Assembly (NCBI GenBank): GCA_025603075.1
Contig: MU626259.1
Span: 289,718 to 353,717, forward strand
DNA length: 64,000 nt
From: Neoconidiobolus thromboides FSU 785
Lineage: Eukaryota > Entomophthoromycota > Entomophthoromycetes > Entomophthorales > Neoconidiobolaceae
Reading direction: 5' to 3'
Position numbers and translations under genes: made by a program. Shown one piece after another: positions 1-10,234 of this stretch (within the stretch, counting starts at the first letter, position 1; each line of letters begins with the position of its first letter). The notes beneath the pieces were generated by a model. The model searched no databases. It saw nothing but the letters and a program-made list of their open reading frames with translations, and had not been told where the DNA came from.

Positions 1-45
1 TACACTGTATTTGTAGAGCTATTTTATTTCTATCTCAAAACACTA

Positions 46-148
46 TATCGGAATGTATTTTTTTGTTTAAGAATTGTCCTAACAATCTTTTCACTCAAAT
101 AGTGCTTAAAAAATAGAAAAGTAATAAAACTAAAAAAATATCCTCATA
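46..148 (+). repeat. element A (MITE-like), forward copy
   Basis: First of about 35 copies of a roughly 105-bp element. In forward orientation the consensus begins GGGGATGTATTTTTGTGTTT, has a centre AATAGCGCTTAAAAGATGG, and its far end read inward is GGGGATGTTTTTTTGGCTTC. The outer nucleotides form terminal inverted repeats and the AGCGCT core is itself palindromic. Flanks are usually TA or TAT. There is no coding capacity. Size, inverted ends and copy number fit a MITE. This copy is diverged (CGGAATG start, TCCTCATA end). Confidence 0.8.
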
Positions 149-276
149 TTTTGGATCTTCATAGATCGAAAGATATCTAAGTAGAAACTATATACAAGTG
201 TTACGCTATAAGCAGTATTTTCTCAAATTTCATACTTAAACGCGGCCACTAAATTCTATGTCAGTATGTGTAAATC

Positions 277-373
277 TATATGGAGGAAATCTCTTTTGGT
301 TTAATGATTTTTACATTTTCTAAACACTACTAAACTGAAAAAATAACAAATTTCTTAAAAGAACATTCCTGTA
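277..373 (-). repeat. element A, degenerate reverse copy
   Basis: The sequence follows the reverse-orientation consensus (TATATGGAGGAAAT start, GGTTTAATGATTTTTAC, ACATTCCTGTA end) but with many substitutions and a broken core. Probably an old copy. Confidence 0.5.
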
Positions 374-483
374 TTAAATATTATAAAAGTTTTATTTACA
401 GTTTATATAAATAGAACAAATTACTTATGGTGCAAAATTGTTGAATTTATGTTTGAAGTTAACTATTGATAATAACAATAACT

Positions 484-592
484 CCATATGGGAGTGTTTT
501 TTTTGGTTTCATTACTTTTCCACTTTTTAAGCGCTATTTGAGCAGAAAGATTGTTAGTAAAATTCTTAAACAAAAAAATACATCCCCATATG
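484..592 (-). repeat. element A, reverse copy
   Basis: Well-preserved reverse copy starting CATATGGGAGTG and ending CATCCCCATATG, with intact AAGCGCTATTTGAG core. Both outer ends lie in CATATG. Confidence 0.85.
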
Positions 593-844
593 CTAATTAA
601 AGTATTAAACATATATTGCTTTTGTAAAAAAATAAAATTAAAACTCGTAATTATCTTTAAGCTTTAGCTTTTGATAAAATGATGTTATTGGTTGTAATAG
701 TAAATATTTTTTATAGTAAAAAATAAAAGCTACATAAAAATAAAAAAGATAATATTAAAATTTTTACTATTGTTATCTTTTTTCGAAAAACATTTATTTA
801 CAAAATGATTTAATATTTCTATATATTTTCAAATTCAAAATTAA

Positions 845-950
845 ATATGGACGATATATATTTTTATTTAAGGATTTTGCTAACAAATTTTCCACACAAA
901 TAGCACTTACAAGATGGAAAAAGTGAAGTCAAGAAAAATACTCCTATATG
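845..950 (+). repeat. element A, forward copy
   Basis: Forward copy starting ATATGGACGATAT and ending TACTCCTATATG. The core AGCGCT is altered to AGCACT. Confidence 0.75.
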
Positions 951-1027
951 TAATTGTGAAAAGTATAAATATCTAGTTTATTATTAGCAAAATTTTGGTT
1001 AATCTTAGAATAATAGACAAGTTCAAT

Positions 1028-1132
1028 ATATGGGGATGTTTTTTTGGTTTCATTACTTTTTCCATTTTTTAGCACTATTTAAGCGGAAAAATTGTTAGTA
1101 AAAATTCAAAAACACAAAAATACATGATGATA
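1028..1132 (-). repeat. element A, reverse copy
   Basis: Reverse copy with a perfect start (TATATGGGGATGTTTTTTTG) and a decayed far end (TACATGATGATAT). It ends 27 bp upstream of the tRNA-Gln gene. Confidence 0.8.
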
Positions 1133-1158
1133 TTTTAAATTGGATTTCCCTCGCAAAC

Positions 1159-1230
1159 GGATTCATGGTGTAATGGTTAGCACCCAAGGTTTTGATCCTT
1201 GTAATCCGAGTTCGATTCTCGGTGGGTCCT
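1159..1230 (+). tRNA. tRNA-Gln (anticodon TTG)
   Basis: A full cloverleaf is visible. The acceptor GGATTCA pairs with TGGGTCC (with G-T pairs), the anticodon stem CAAGG/CCTTG encloses loop TTTTGAT, giving anticodon TTG, and the T-arm contains GTTCGATTC. No intron. A run of T follows at once and should serve as the RNA polymerase III terminator. It decodes CAA. Confidence 0.95.
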
Positions 1231-1570
1231 TTTTTTACTTGATCTAATAACTGCACTTTAAATTATTATCATATTTAAAAATACTTATTTAAATGGTTTT
1301 AAATATACAATCTTTTAATAAAAGCTAAAGTCTCTTAGCTTTACCAAAAATAATTCAAATATCTAGTTTTAATTTGATACTTTAAAATATCAAATTTAAT
1401 AGAAATTCCCAGATTAACAAGGCTTTTACTAATATAACCTATATATTTATATTAATCAGAGTTGTAGTATATAAATATGTATTTTTATAAAATTTTATTA
1501 AAAATGTTCATTACTAATTGCTTTGTATCCAACACTGAAAGCCTTCTATTAAATAAATAGCTGCATAAAA

Positions 1571-1945
1571 GTGTAAAATATCACTTTGTCAGCCCTATGA
1601 TTGATTATAACATAAAAATCAATCTCAAGCTTCTATTTTGATTTAATATGAGAATTCCTACTATGTAATTCTAAAGGACATTATCTCCCCATTTTGATAT
1701 CGATACTTGTTGGTGTATAAAAGAGATTTCAGAACATAGTAACTCAAGGCTTTTTAATAGTAATTATGGAGATTTCATAGTAGTATTGTCTACTTTATTT
1801 GCCTTACATAGTCCGTAGCCTATTACGTGCTATTCTTCACAATTCAAGTCTATCTTAGCTACACAAACTAAGACCTTTTGACTTACGGCTAGTCAATCAA
1901 CTGAAAACTCCTTTCAACTCCAGCCACTGAGCACCAGATTTCATG
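1571..1945. repeat. family B repeat, truncated copy
   Basis: Matches one half plus the interior of the palindromic element at 21493-22380: CACTTTGTCAG near the start, CTATTACGTGCTATTCTTCA in the arm, and the distal part ending near CAGATTTCATG. It has the interior in the same orientation as the copy at the window end and lacks one arm. It carries many small differences, so it is an older copy. No ORF. Confidence 0.75.
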
Positions 1946-2407
1946 AAAGCTTTTGTTTAAAAAGTTTATAAAAATTGACATATAGGCAGATACAAAAAAC
2001 TATTTTAAATCTCAAAAGTTTTTATATTATATGTGTAAAAAAAACTTACAAAATAAATAATATTTTAAAAATTGACTTTAATTTTTTTGTTGAACATTAT
2101 AAAAAAATATAGTCAATAAGCATCTTACAAATCTTTTATAGTAGAAAAGTAGTTTTGAAGCATTAAATAAAATAAAAAATAACAATTAACTAGTTTCAAA
2201 ATTTGGGATTTTATTTTTGAGAATAGTAAAGTTAAGAACTTAACTATTAATAACAAAAAATAGATACAATTTTAAAGATACAAAAAAAACATAAAAATAT
2301 AAACATAAAAAACGATAAAGATACAAAGTATTAAAAAATAGTTACATTTTATTAAACATAATAATAAACTATATTACTATTAAATATCTGATTGATAGAA
2401 AGATTCT

Positions 2408-3060
2408 AATTAAAGTTATAAAGTCTATAAAAGTATAGAAAAATTAAAAGATTAACCCCAGTTTACCTTACAAAAATGAGATAATTTAAAAGTTTCAACA
2501 TTTAATAAACAAGTGAATAGTTTATTAAATAATATAAACTAATTATTGTATACTAACACCATTTAAGTTACCAATAGCCAAGTTAATGAATAATGAAAAA
2601 TAAATAGTTACAGTAACAAATAAAAATTACTATTATTATATTGCTTGTATCATATAAGGATGGTTAAGTATAGTTTTGGGACTAATCACTTCCTCCTATC
2701 CAGCTATTCATTAATTCAGTAATATATTAATAATGTAATTATAAAATTAAAATTGTTTATTTATTTGATAGTAAATCTGCGATGTTGGGTATAAAGTAGT
2801 CAATAATAAACATCTCACAATAAAGTTTTATAGGAATGTATATTTATACACTACAACTTTGATTAATATGAATATATAGGTTATATTAGTAAAAGCCTTA
2901 TTAATCCTAGAATTTCGGCTAACTTATGATATAAATTATAATAAAGTAATTTAAAACTATGTCGAACACTTTTGGTTTTTAATAAAGGATTTGTTAAGTC
3001 TTAAAACTTAGAATATTTAAAAATTGGGTAGAAATGAAACCAATTTGGACATCCCCTAAT
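2408..3060 (-). repeat. family C repeat, copy 1
   Basis: Reverse-complement relative of 35693-36311. Shared blocks include the ends AATTAAAGTTATAAAGTCTA and CCAATTTGGACATCCCC, and the internal AAGTAGTCAATAATAAACAT. The terminus, read inward, is GGGGATGTCCAAATTGG followed by TTTCATT, which resembles the reverse end of element A. No ORF of note. The rest of 1-3713 outside listed items is AT-rich with nothing recognisable. Confidence 0.75.
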
Positions 3061-3140
3061 AAAAGTTTTTTCATTTCAGTATCTTATGATTTCTTTCGAT
3101 TTTATGTTGAATAAAAAGCGAAAAAATAGTAAAAAAAAGC

Positions 3141-3254
3141 TATAGAGATATATTTTCTTGTTTGAATTTTACTAACAATCTTTCCATTTTTTAAGCGCTA
3201 TTTGAGTGGAAAGATTGTTAATAAAATTCTTAAATAAAGAAATACATCCCCTTA
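3141..3254. repeat. element A, snap-back (double-ended) copy
   Basis: Unlike normal copies, both halves carry the same arm. The left half reads inward from TATAGAGATATATTTTC to ACTAACAATCTTTCCA, and the right half is the inverted version ending AATACATCCCC. The two meet around TTTTTTAAGCGCTATTTGAG. The copy is therefore an almost perfect long hairpin rather than the usual asymmetric element. Confidence 0.75.
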
Positions 3255-3672
3255 TATAGTATCTTTTAAACTTCTTAATTATTAAAATTTTTATATCACT
3301 TACTCAGTTTTGTTTACAACTGTATTAAATCATAAAGCACAAGAATAAGATTTTATCTAATTTTTAGTTAATGAGGAGAAACGAAAACTTCACAACCAAT
3401 CTAAAAGAGTTTAAAAGTAAAATTACATTACTTTCTAAGTCATGCAACAGCTTTGAATGCATTACCTCAACAAGCTGACCTTGGATTAAATCTAAACCTC
3501 GGCATATATGTAATAAACCCCATCAATCATTTACTAAATAAATTTAATTACTGTATTTTAATCTTGTAATCAGGAAGAAACTAGTAACCAAATGACTTAA
3601 CTTGACTTAGGTCAGATCGTATTACATGCGTCATCAGCGTATAAAAAAACTAAAATAAGCTAATTATTAAGA

Positions 3673-3680
3673 TATAAAAG
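3673..3680 (+). promoter_or_regulatory. TATA-like box of the M28 peptidase gene
   Basis: TATAAAAG lies 34-41 nt upstream of the ATG at 3714, implying a very short 5' leader. Similar boxes lie 35-65 nt before several other start codons here. Confidence 0.5.
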
Positions 3681-3713
3681 CCAAAAAAAAGTTCACAGTC
3701 TTTAGTTTAAAAT

Positions 3714-6109
3714 ATGCTCAACTTAAAACTAATTACTCAGCCTTTAAACAGTTACCAACCGATGGCTGGCAACGATGGAGATGATATTCCCAACAAAGTT
3801 GAAAGGAAAACTTTATCGCCCTTTTCACAAGCTAAACTCCCATTTGTTTTAAGTCAAAAGTTCCTTCATATTTTACCATCACTGGCCATAGCTTTTGTAC
3901 TACTTTGTTCCTCAGCAGCTATGAATGCCTCAATAATTGATAGTACACCACATCAATCTCAAGCTCAAGCTCTCGGCCAATATATAGACCCGCTTAAAGG
4001 CTTTGATAGCATACCGAATTCTGACTCCCTTCGCTCACATTTGAAGTACATCACTCAAAGCGTACATATTGCTGGTAAAGGCAAGTCACTTGCTGAGTGG
4101 TACGCCAAAAAACTACAGTCTTACGGCCTTAAAACCGAGATCGTCAAATATTATCCTTACTTAAACTACCCTTCCAAACGTCGATTAGCAATCGTTTCCC
4201 CACCAGCCTTAAAATATGAAGCCAAACTAGTTGAAGACGTAATAGATGAAGATCCCACCTCCCTTGACCCAAATGCAGTACCAACTTTTCATGGGTTATC
4301 AGCAAATGGTAATGTAACTGCTGAATTAGTGTATGCTAATTATGGTACATGGGAGGATTTTAAAGTACTCAAATCAAACAATGTAACTGTAAAAGGGAAG
4401 ATCGCTTTGGTTCGATATGGTAAATGCTTTCGTGGCCTCAAATTACGCGCTGCTGAGCTCAATGGTGCGGTTGGTGTGCTCATATACTCAGATCCTTTGG
4501 ATGATGGTGAAAACTTAGGTGATGTGTATCCAAAGGGGCCTTACCGCCCAAGCAGTGGGGTACAAAGGGGTACTGTAAGTTACCTTAGCTTATCACCTGG
4601 AGACCCGCTGACACCTGGAGTTGCTGCTACGAAGGATGCCAAGCGTATTTCATTAGAAAAATCCAAAATTCTACCCAAAATCCCATCTTTACCAATCTCA
4701 TATGGAGATGCTTTACCTTTATTAAAAGCTTTAGTAAGTGAGGGTAAACAAGTTGATAAATTGGGGTCTGATTGGACAGGTGGTTTAAAGGTTAGTTATT
4801 GGACTGGACCATCTAGAGCTAAGGTTAATTTAATCAATATTGTAGATGGCGGTATACAAACTATATACAACGTAATTGCTACCATTCCGGGAGAGAAAGA
4901 AAGAAATAAACAAATAATTGTAGGCAACCACCGAGATGGTTGGGTATATGGAGCTAATGATCCAGGATCTGGCAGTAGTATGATGTTAGAAGTAGCACGT
5001 ACACTTGGTTCATTATTAAAAGGTGGGTGGCGACCAAAAAGAACTATTAAACTGTGTAGCTGGGATGCAGAGGAGTATGGATTGATTGGATCAACCGAAT
5101 GGGTAGAAGACTTCTCTAAAAAATTAAGTAAAGAAGCCATTGTTTATATCAATGTCGATGCTTTTGAAGGTACTCAGTTTTCTCCTAGTGGTACCCCTAG
5201 TTTACTGAAATTAGTTAAAAATATTACTGCACAAGTCAAAGATCCTCATGGTAATGGTACTATCTATGACTCTTGGTATAAGGACACTAAAGGGAAAACA
5301 GAATTACAAGGATTGGGATCAGGTAGTGATTACACTCCATTTTACCAGCATCTCGGTATCTCCTCTTTGGACCTTAAATTTTATTCAAAAATCGGCTCCG
5401 GGGTGTATCATTCTAACTACGATTCGTTTCATTTTGTAGATAAGTTTGGTGACCCAGGGTTCAAAATATATCTTGCAATGACTCAAATTGTAGGAAAATT
5501 ATTGATCACTTTGGCTGATAAGCCACTCGTTTCCTTTCACCTCGCTCATTATGGATCAAAATTAACGGAGTATATTGATAAGGTGGACCAAAGCCTTAAG
5601 GAAGAAGCAAAAAATAAACTTAATTTACTTGCTTTTCGTAAGGCAGTATCTGAGTTTACTACTGAGTGCAAAAAGATTGATGATAAAGCAGCTTTATTAA
5701 ATAATAAATTAAGTACCGATAAAAAAGAAGGATGTCAAAAAGATAATAACATATGCATTAATGAATTAAATTGGGTCAATAATAAGATGATTTATTTGGA
5801 ACGCAAAATGCTTGATCAAAAAGGTAACATGAATATAAATAAAAGATCATTTGTTAATTCAGTTACCAAGGTATCGAGGGAAGAGAATTCTATAAGCACT
5901 TTGTCTATGCGCCAGGACTTTGGGCTGGGTAAATTAAATTTTTATTATCGGACCTTTATTTAATACTTTATAGGTATGGTTCACAAGTATTTCCTTCTTT
6001 AAATGAAGCTTTGGAGGCCAACGATTTTAAAAAAACTAACGAAGTGGTATGTAAGTATACGGATCTCATAAATGAAGCAACAGCTTTTCTTAAATCGGAA
6101 AGTTTATGA
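3714..6109 (+). CDS. PSMA/Vps70-like M28 metallopeptidase (glutamate carboxypeptidase II family)
   Basis: Predicted type II membrane di-zinc peptidase of about 767 aa. Residues 1-48 are cytosolic and about 50-72 form a signal anchor. A protease-associated domain (about 190-340) is followed by the M28 domain (about 370-600) and the transferrin-receptor-like dimerisation domain. Zinc ligands and catalytic residues align with human PSMA: H406 (GNHRD), D416 (ANDPGSG), E453/E454 (WDAEEYG), D482 and H566 (YHSNYDSF). The open frame runs to 5963, but its last residues lose the family pattern. Splicing 5824-5870 and 5929-5973 (47 and 45 nt, GT-AG) restores QKG-IEGREFYKHFVYAPG-LW and a tail with GYGSQVFPSLNEAL, ending in TGA at 6107-6109. 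Exons: 3714-5823, 5871-5928, 5974-6109. The family cleaves C-terminal residues from peptides. A vacuolar/endosomal location is likely by analogy with yeast Vps70. Substrate unknown. Confidence 0.93.
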
Positions 6110-6335
6110 GTATCAAAGTTGATTTATTTGAATTCAAACAAAATAAATTTTTTAGTTCTTAAATTATACCTATTTTTCAAATAATATTGATAATAATAAG
6201 TATGTTATATAAATGCGTTTTTAATCCGCCATAGGACATTACTGTTTATTACATATTTAAACAGACAGAGGTTTATTGAAACCAGTTGTTTTTTAAAACA
6301 TCTCGTTCATTTATAAAAAGCAATAAATTAAAAAC

Positions 6336-6442
6336 CATATGGGGCTGTTTTTTTTGATTTCATTATTTTTCCGTTTTTTAAGCACTATTTGAGTGGAAAA
6401 TTTGTTAGTAAAATTCTTAAACACAAAAATACATGCTCATAT
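6336..6442 (-). repeat. element A, reverse copy
   Basis: Reverse copy starting CATATGGGGCTG and ending ACATGCTCATAT, with core AAGCACT. It sits between two genes, 227 bp past the peptidase stop. Confidence 0.8.
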
Positions 6443-6596
6443 TAAAATCATCAAACTTCTATTGAATATACATATACTTTAGTTTAAAGCGATAATAAAA
6501 CTTTAGCTTCTAATAATAAAATTTATTTTATCAAAAAAAACTATCAATTTAATTTATATATTAATTAGAGTTTATTTGACTTAACTGTAAGCTCAA

Positions 6597-8333
6597 TTAG
6601 GTACATTTAAAAGGTTTAAAAGCGCCACACCAATATGTAGAAGTTGTATGTTCATAATGTAATACAGCGTTATTATTGTTATCATTATTTGTATCACTAA
6701 TAGTATTATTGAGCGGGTTATTAATCTCATTTACAGCATTAAAATTATCAAGGTAATTATTGGCATAACTCATGGTATAACGATTGAAGCGTGGTAAGGC
6801 AACTGAATTATTACTAGTTATTGATAAATCACTAAAAAAAGAATCCCTTATTTTATAATTATTTTTTGGACTATCCTGGGGATAAAAATGGCTAGAAATA
6901 GTATATATATTTCTATGCTGTCTTAATCTATGATTATAAATGATATTATCACTGTCAGTTCTTTGTCTCATGTCAATATTATTGCTAGTGGTACATTCAA
7001 TATTATTAGTATTATTTAATATACTATTATCATTGACATTTAATTTGTATTTCTTGGCTCGGTTTAAATAAGAATCAGTAGTTGGATCAGAGGTCCTTGG
7101 TTTATCCAGTTTTAATAAATTTTTGTTGATGAAATTATTAAATGTCGAGTTGAAAGCTGGCAATGGTAGATTAAAGTTAAATAAAGCCTTATTATCATCG
7201 ACGGTATCATCTTCGTTAATAAGATTATTTCCTACAGCTACATTCGTGTCATTGGTACCAGTACTGTTACTTGTACTATCACTGTTGCTATCGAATACTG
7301 GTTCAATAGTATGGTTCAATATTATACTTTTCAATAAAAAATAATAGAATTGAAGGGCTGTAAATAAATAATTGTGGTGATTGAAATAAACTAAATTAAC
7401 TAGTAAGAACAATATCTTCAACCAATAATCATATAAATAAACGAAATGAAATTCACTTGTTAGTAAATAAATTGAAGAATTATTTAGTATGATTCTGAGT
7501 GTGTTATTGAACATGAAATAAATGATTAACAAAGTAGATAACGTTATTAGTATTATCAATTGTATCCTTCTTAATAAAATAATTGTCTTCCTATTCATAT
7601 TCATATTATTAACTTCGTTCTTATCTATTTTGTTATTATTGATATCTACTTTAATAAAATTACTCTCATTTAAAAACTCATTACTTAAATTATTTAGTGA
7701 ATATCTCTGCCATCTTTTGGGTGGATCGGGGAATTGATGAAAAAGTATTGTAGTACGATTGCTATGGATATTACTATTGTATTTCTTATTAAATATCCTT
7801 AGTACTTTTTTAAATAAATTATATACAAATACGACTAAATAGATAGATAAAGTTAATAAATTTAAGCTATAAATCCCATATTTGAATCTCTTTAATATAT
7901 CATTGTCATTGTTCACATGATTAATATTACAATAGTAATATTGATTATTAAAGTTGTAATAAGAGTTAAAGTTGCGAGTGTTATTAGTATTAAATAACAG
8001 GGATGAAATATTGACTATAAAGTGGGACAATAATAATAGCAAAAATAATAATTTATATATAGCACTCTTAGTCATATAGATTAAGTTTACTACTAAAATC
8101 AATTCAAATATTATACTATTCAAAAATTGGTTTAACTCACATATTCCTATTTCCTTATAATTTAAATATTGGAATGTTATATTACTAAGAATATAACTGA
8201 TACTTAATACTATTACTCCTATCGCTATTTTGCTGTAGTTATTATTTATATTGCTTATACTGTTATATAAAATTGGGATTGAAATAAAAAAAGACAGAAT
8301 CAAGGAAACCCAAAGTAAAATAGCGATATCCAT
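6597..8333 (-). CDS. orphan polytopic membrane protein, possibly seven-helix
   Basis: Intronless 578-aa frame from ATG 8331-8333. I do not recognise the family. Hydrophobic segments lie near residues 4-24, 36-55, 70-88, 92-112, 155-173, 257-277 and 298-320, so a seven-helix receptor-like fold is possible. A long loop separates segments five and six, and it contains a PDPPKRWQRYSL stretch. The C-terminal ~230 residues are hydrophilic and Asn/Asp/Ser-rich with N/D/T homopolymeric runs, typical of low-complexity expansion in AT-rich genomes. No ERY/DRY motif is seen. The upstream region is simply AT-rich. Protein status is supported by the length of the open frame and clear membrane segments; function is unknown. 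Confidence 0.7.
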   Translation of the reverse strand: MDIAILLWVSLILSFFISIPILYNSISNINNNYSKIAIGVIVLSISYILSNITFQYLNYKEIGICELNQFLNSIIFELILVVNLIYMTKSAIYKLLFLLLLLSHFIVNISSLLFNTNNTRNFNSYYNFNNQYYYCNINHVNNDNDILKRFKYGIYSLNLLTLSIYLVVFVYNLFKKVLRIFNKKYNSNIHSNRTTILFHQFPDPPKRWQRYSLNNLSNEFLNESNFIKVDINNNKIDKNEVNNMNMNRKTIILLRRIQLIILITLSTLLIIYFMFNNTLRIILNNSSIYLLTSEFHFVYLYDYWLKILFLLVNLVYFNHHNYLFTALQFYYFLLKSIILNHTIEPVFDSNSDSTSNSTGTNDTNVAVGNNLINEDDTVDDNKALFNFNLPLPAFNSTFNNFINKNLLKLDKPRTSDPTTDSYLNRAKKYKLNVNDNSILNNTNNIECTTSNNIDMRQRTDSDNIIYNHRLRQHRNIYTISSHFYPQDSPKNNYKIRDSFFSDLSITSNNSVALPRFNRYTMSYANNYLDNFNAVNEINNPLNNTISDTNNDNNNNAVLHYEHTTSTYWCGAFKPFKCT

Positions 8334-8672
8334 ACTTCGTTAATATTTTAAAAAAAAGAAAAGGATAAAAATAAAAAGTTTATTTTTATAACTATTTGTT
8401 TATTTAATATATTTATACTTATTCTTTTTTTTGTTTTTAAATATAAACATAGTAATATATTGATAAACTTCAAGCCTTGAAATTTATAATAAAATAAAGC
8501 TTATATGCTGCCTTTCTTACTTAATAAAACATGGCATAAAAGTGTCTGTGCTTGAGTCGTCTCAAACTACCAATCAATATTATAGAATAAAAATAACTTA
8601 TGTTTGATTCACTTAGTCCAATTCCAAGGTTCAATGGCCCAATTGATGAGTATTTTAAGTTAGTATCCTCTA

Positions 8673-8833
8673 TTAGATCACTATCTATGTTTTAGACGCT
8701 TTCATTTAATTTTGTTATTAATGTCTTTTACCTGAATCTAAAAATATAGTATTGTACGTAACCTATATATTCAAGTAAAAGACATTAATAACAAAATTAA
8801 ATGAAAGCGTCTAAAACATAGATAGTGATCTAA
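8673..8833. repeat. near-perfect 65-bp inverted repeat (hairpin)
   Basis: Arms 8673-8737 and 8769-8833 are complementary at 64 of 65 positions, separated by a 31-nt loop. The left arm starts TTAGATCACTATCTATG and the right arm ends CATAGATAGTGATCTAA. The sequence is unrelated to element A, B or C as far as I can see. It lies alone in the 8334-9522 gap, which otherwise shows nothing recognisable. Confidence 0.9.
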
Positions 8834-9522
8834 ATATAGGTTTCACATAAATAATTTTGATTATTTATTAAAAGGATGCAAAGTTATTAGCTGCAAGGGT
8901 GAAATTTTATTGTGTACAAAATTAGAGTTTATTTTCGAGTACAGAAACTTTCATGTTGCAGTTCTACACCTTCAGAAATTATTTTTCGTTAAATTAACTA
9001 AAACTATTCGAAAACCTTCGACTAAGCTAGTGTTTAATTTAAGAATATGCTAAGTTGCATGCATTTGCCATTAACTTTTATAGCTTATTAGACTAACTCA
9101 AAGCAAGTAATTGATAAGTCTGGATTGAGTGAGGTCAAACTTAATATAACTAATCTAAGAGTAATGTCGAATTTCTTTGGGTAAAACAATGCAACTGCAA
9201 CTGATGATATCAAGACTAATCCAACCTAACCAAACAGCTATTTGTAATACTTAATAAAAATGGAAAATAACTTAATAAATAAATTCAGCTTTAATATCGC
9301 TTACATAATACTCATTTAAATTCATAAGGATTAAAATGCTTTAATCTATATTTTAAATGACTAATTGCTTCGAATGAAATATTTATTTAATCTGTTAAAC
9401 GCCTTGGCATTAATACTAAAGAATGTGAAGCTCCAATAAGCTATCTTATTTTCTTTGGCCACTACATCTATACCAACAAACTGTCACTCGAAAATATTCA
9501 AGCTTTTTTTACAAAAATTTAG

Positions 9523-9631
9523 GATATGGGAGTGTTTTTTTTGACTTCATTATTTTTTCCATTTTTTAAGCACTATTTGAGTGGAAAATTTGTTGGTAAA
9601 ATTCTTAAATACAAAAATACATCCCCATATG
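9523..9631 (-). repeat. element A, reverse copy
   Basis: Reverse copy starting GATATGGGAGTG and ending CATCCCCATATG. Far end perfect, core AAGCACT. Confidence 0.85.
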
Positions 9632-9906
9632 AAAGTTTTGTAAACAATATATAGATAACTGCAAATAAACAGAGTAAAAATAAGTTTGAAATGCTTTATT
9701 TAAAATAAATTACTAGGTACGTTTATATCTAGTACGTGAAATAGATGTTAGCCCAAACAAGTTGGAATAAAGTGATGATTTATAGTACAAATGCTAAAAA
9801 ATAAGGTCAGGATAATCAATATCAAATAACTATACGAAGGAGAAGTTGCTGTTACGAGAGTAAAGCAATGAATAAGAATAATAGAACAAGTTTAATGAAG
9901 ATTCAA

Positions 9907-10176
9907 TTATCTTAACTGAATGGGAGTAAGAGAGACGGTGATAGTTGAGTAATGTTTACCATTCATTGAATATCCTTTATTTAGTAAATCTTCGAAGTGG
10001 ATATCTCTTAATTTTTGATCAATTACTTTTTCAACCTTTTTTTCCTTAAGCAATATCACCTCACTACCACTCAGTTGACTAAACTTCTTTATACTATTCA
10101 TTTTGCTATTTACTTTCCAGCTTATCCTTTTGTTGTCTTTGTCCTGAAATATAACGTAACCCTGTACTTGTTGCAT
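9907..10176 (-). CDS. small unknown protein, 89 aa, SLTP tail
   Basis: ATG at 10174-10176, intronless. No domain recognised. The protein is basic (many Lys) and has no membrane segment. The C-terminal part, GYSMNGKHYSTITVSLTP, resembles the tail of the 156-aa protein at 24292-24762 (GYRINEHG then TIKLSLTP): shared G-Y-x-x-N, then T-I-x-x-S-L-T-P-x-x-L. A TATATAAAG box lies 50 nt upstream. The shared tail and the box favour a real gene. Function unknown. Confidence 0.6.
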   Translation of the reverse strand: MQQVQGYVIFQDKDNKRISWKVNSKMNSIKKFSQLSGSEVILLKEKKVEKVIDQKLRDIHFEDLLNKGYSMNGKHYSTITVSLTPIQLR

Positions 10177-10225
10177 GATTTGAAATTTTAAAATATAGAT
10201 TGGTATTAAATTTCGAGTTTACTTT

Positions 10226-10234
10226 CTTTATATA
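10226..10234 (-). promoter_or_regulatory. TATA-like box of the 89-aa gene
   Basis: On the minus strand this reads TATATAAAG, 50-58 nt before the ATG at 10176. Confidence 0.45.

Noticed and set aside
4796-5140. 114-codon antisense frame inside the M28 peptidase
   Set aside because: Opposite-strand shadow of a conserved domain.
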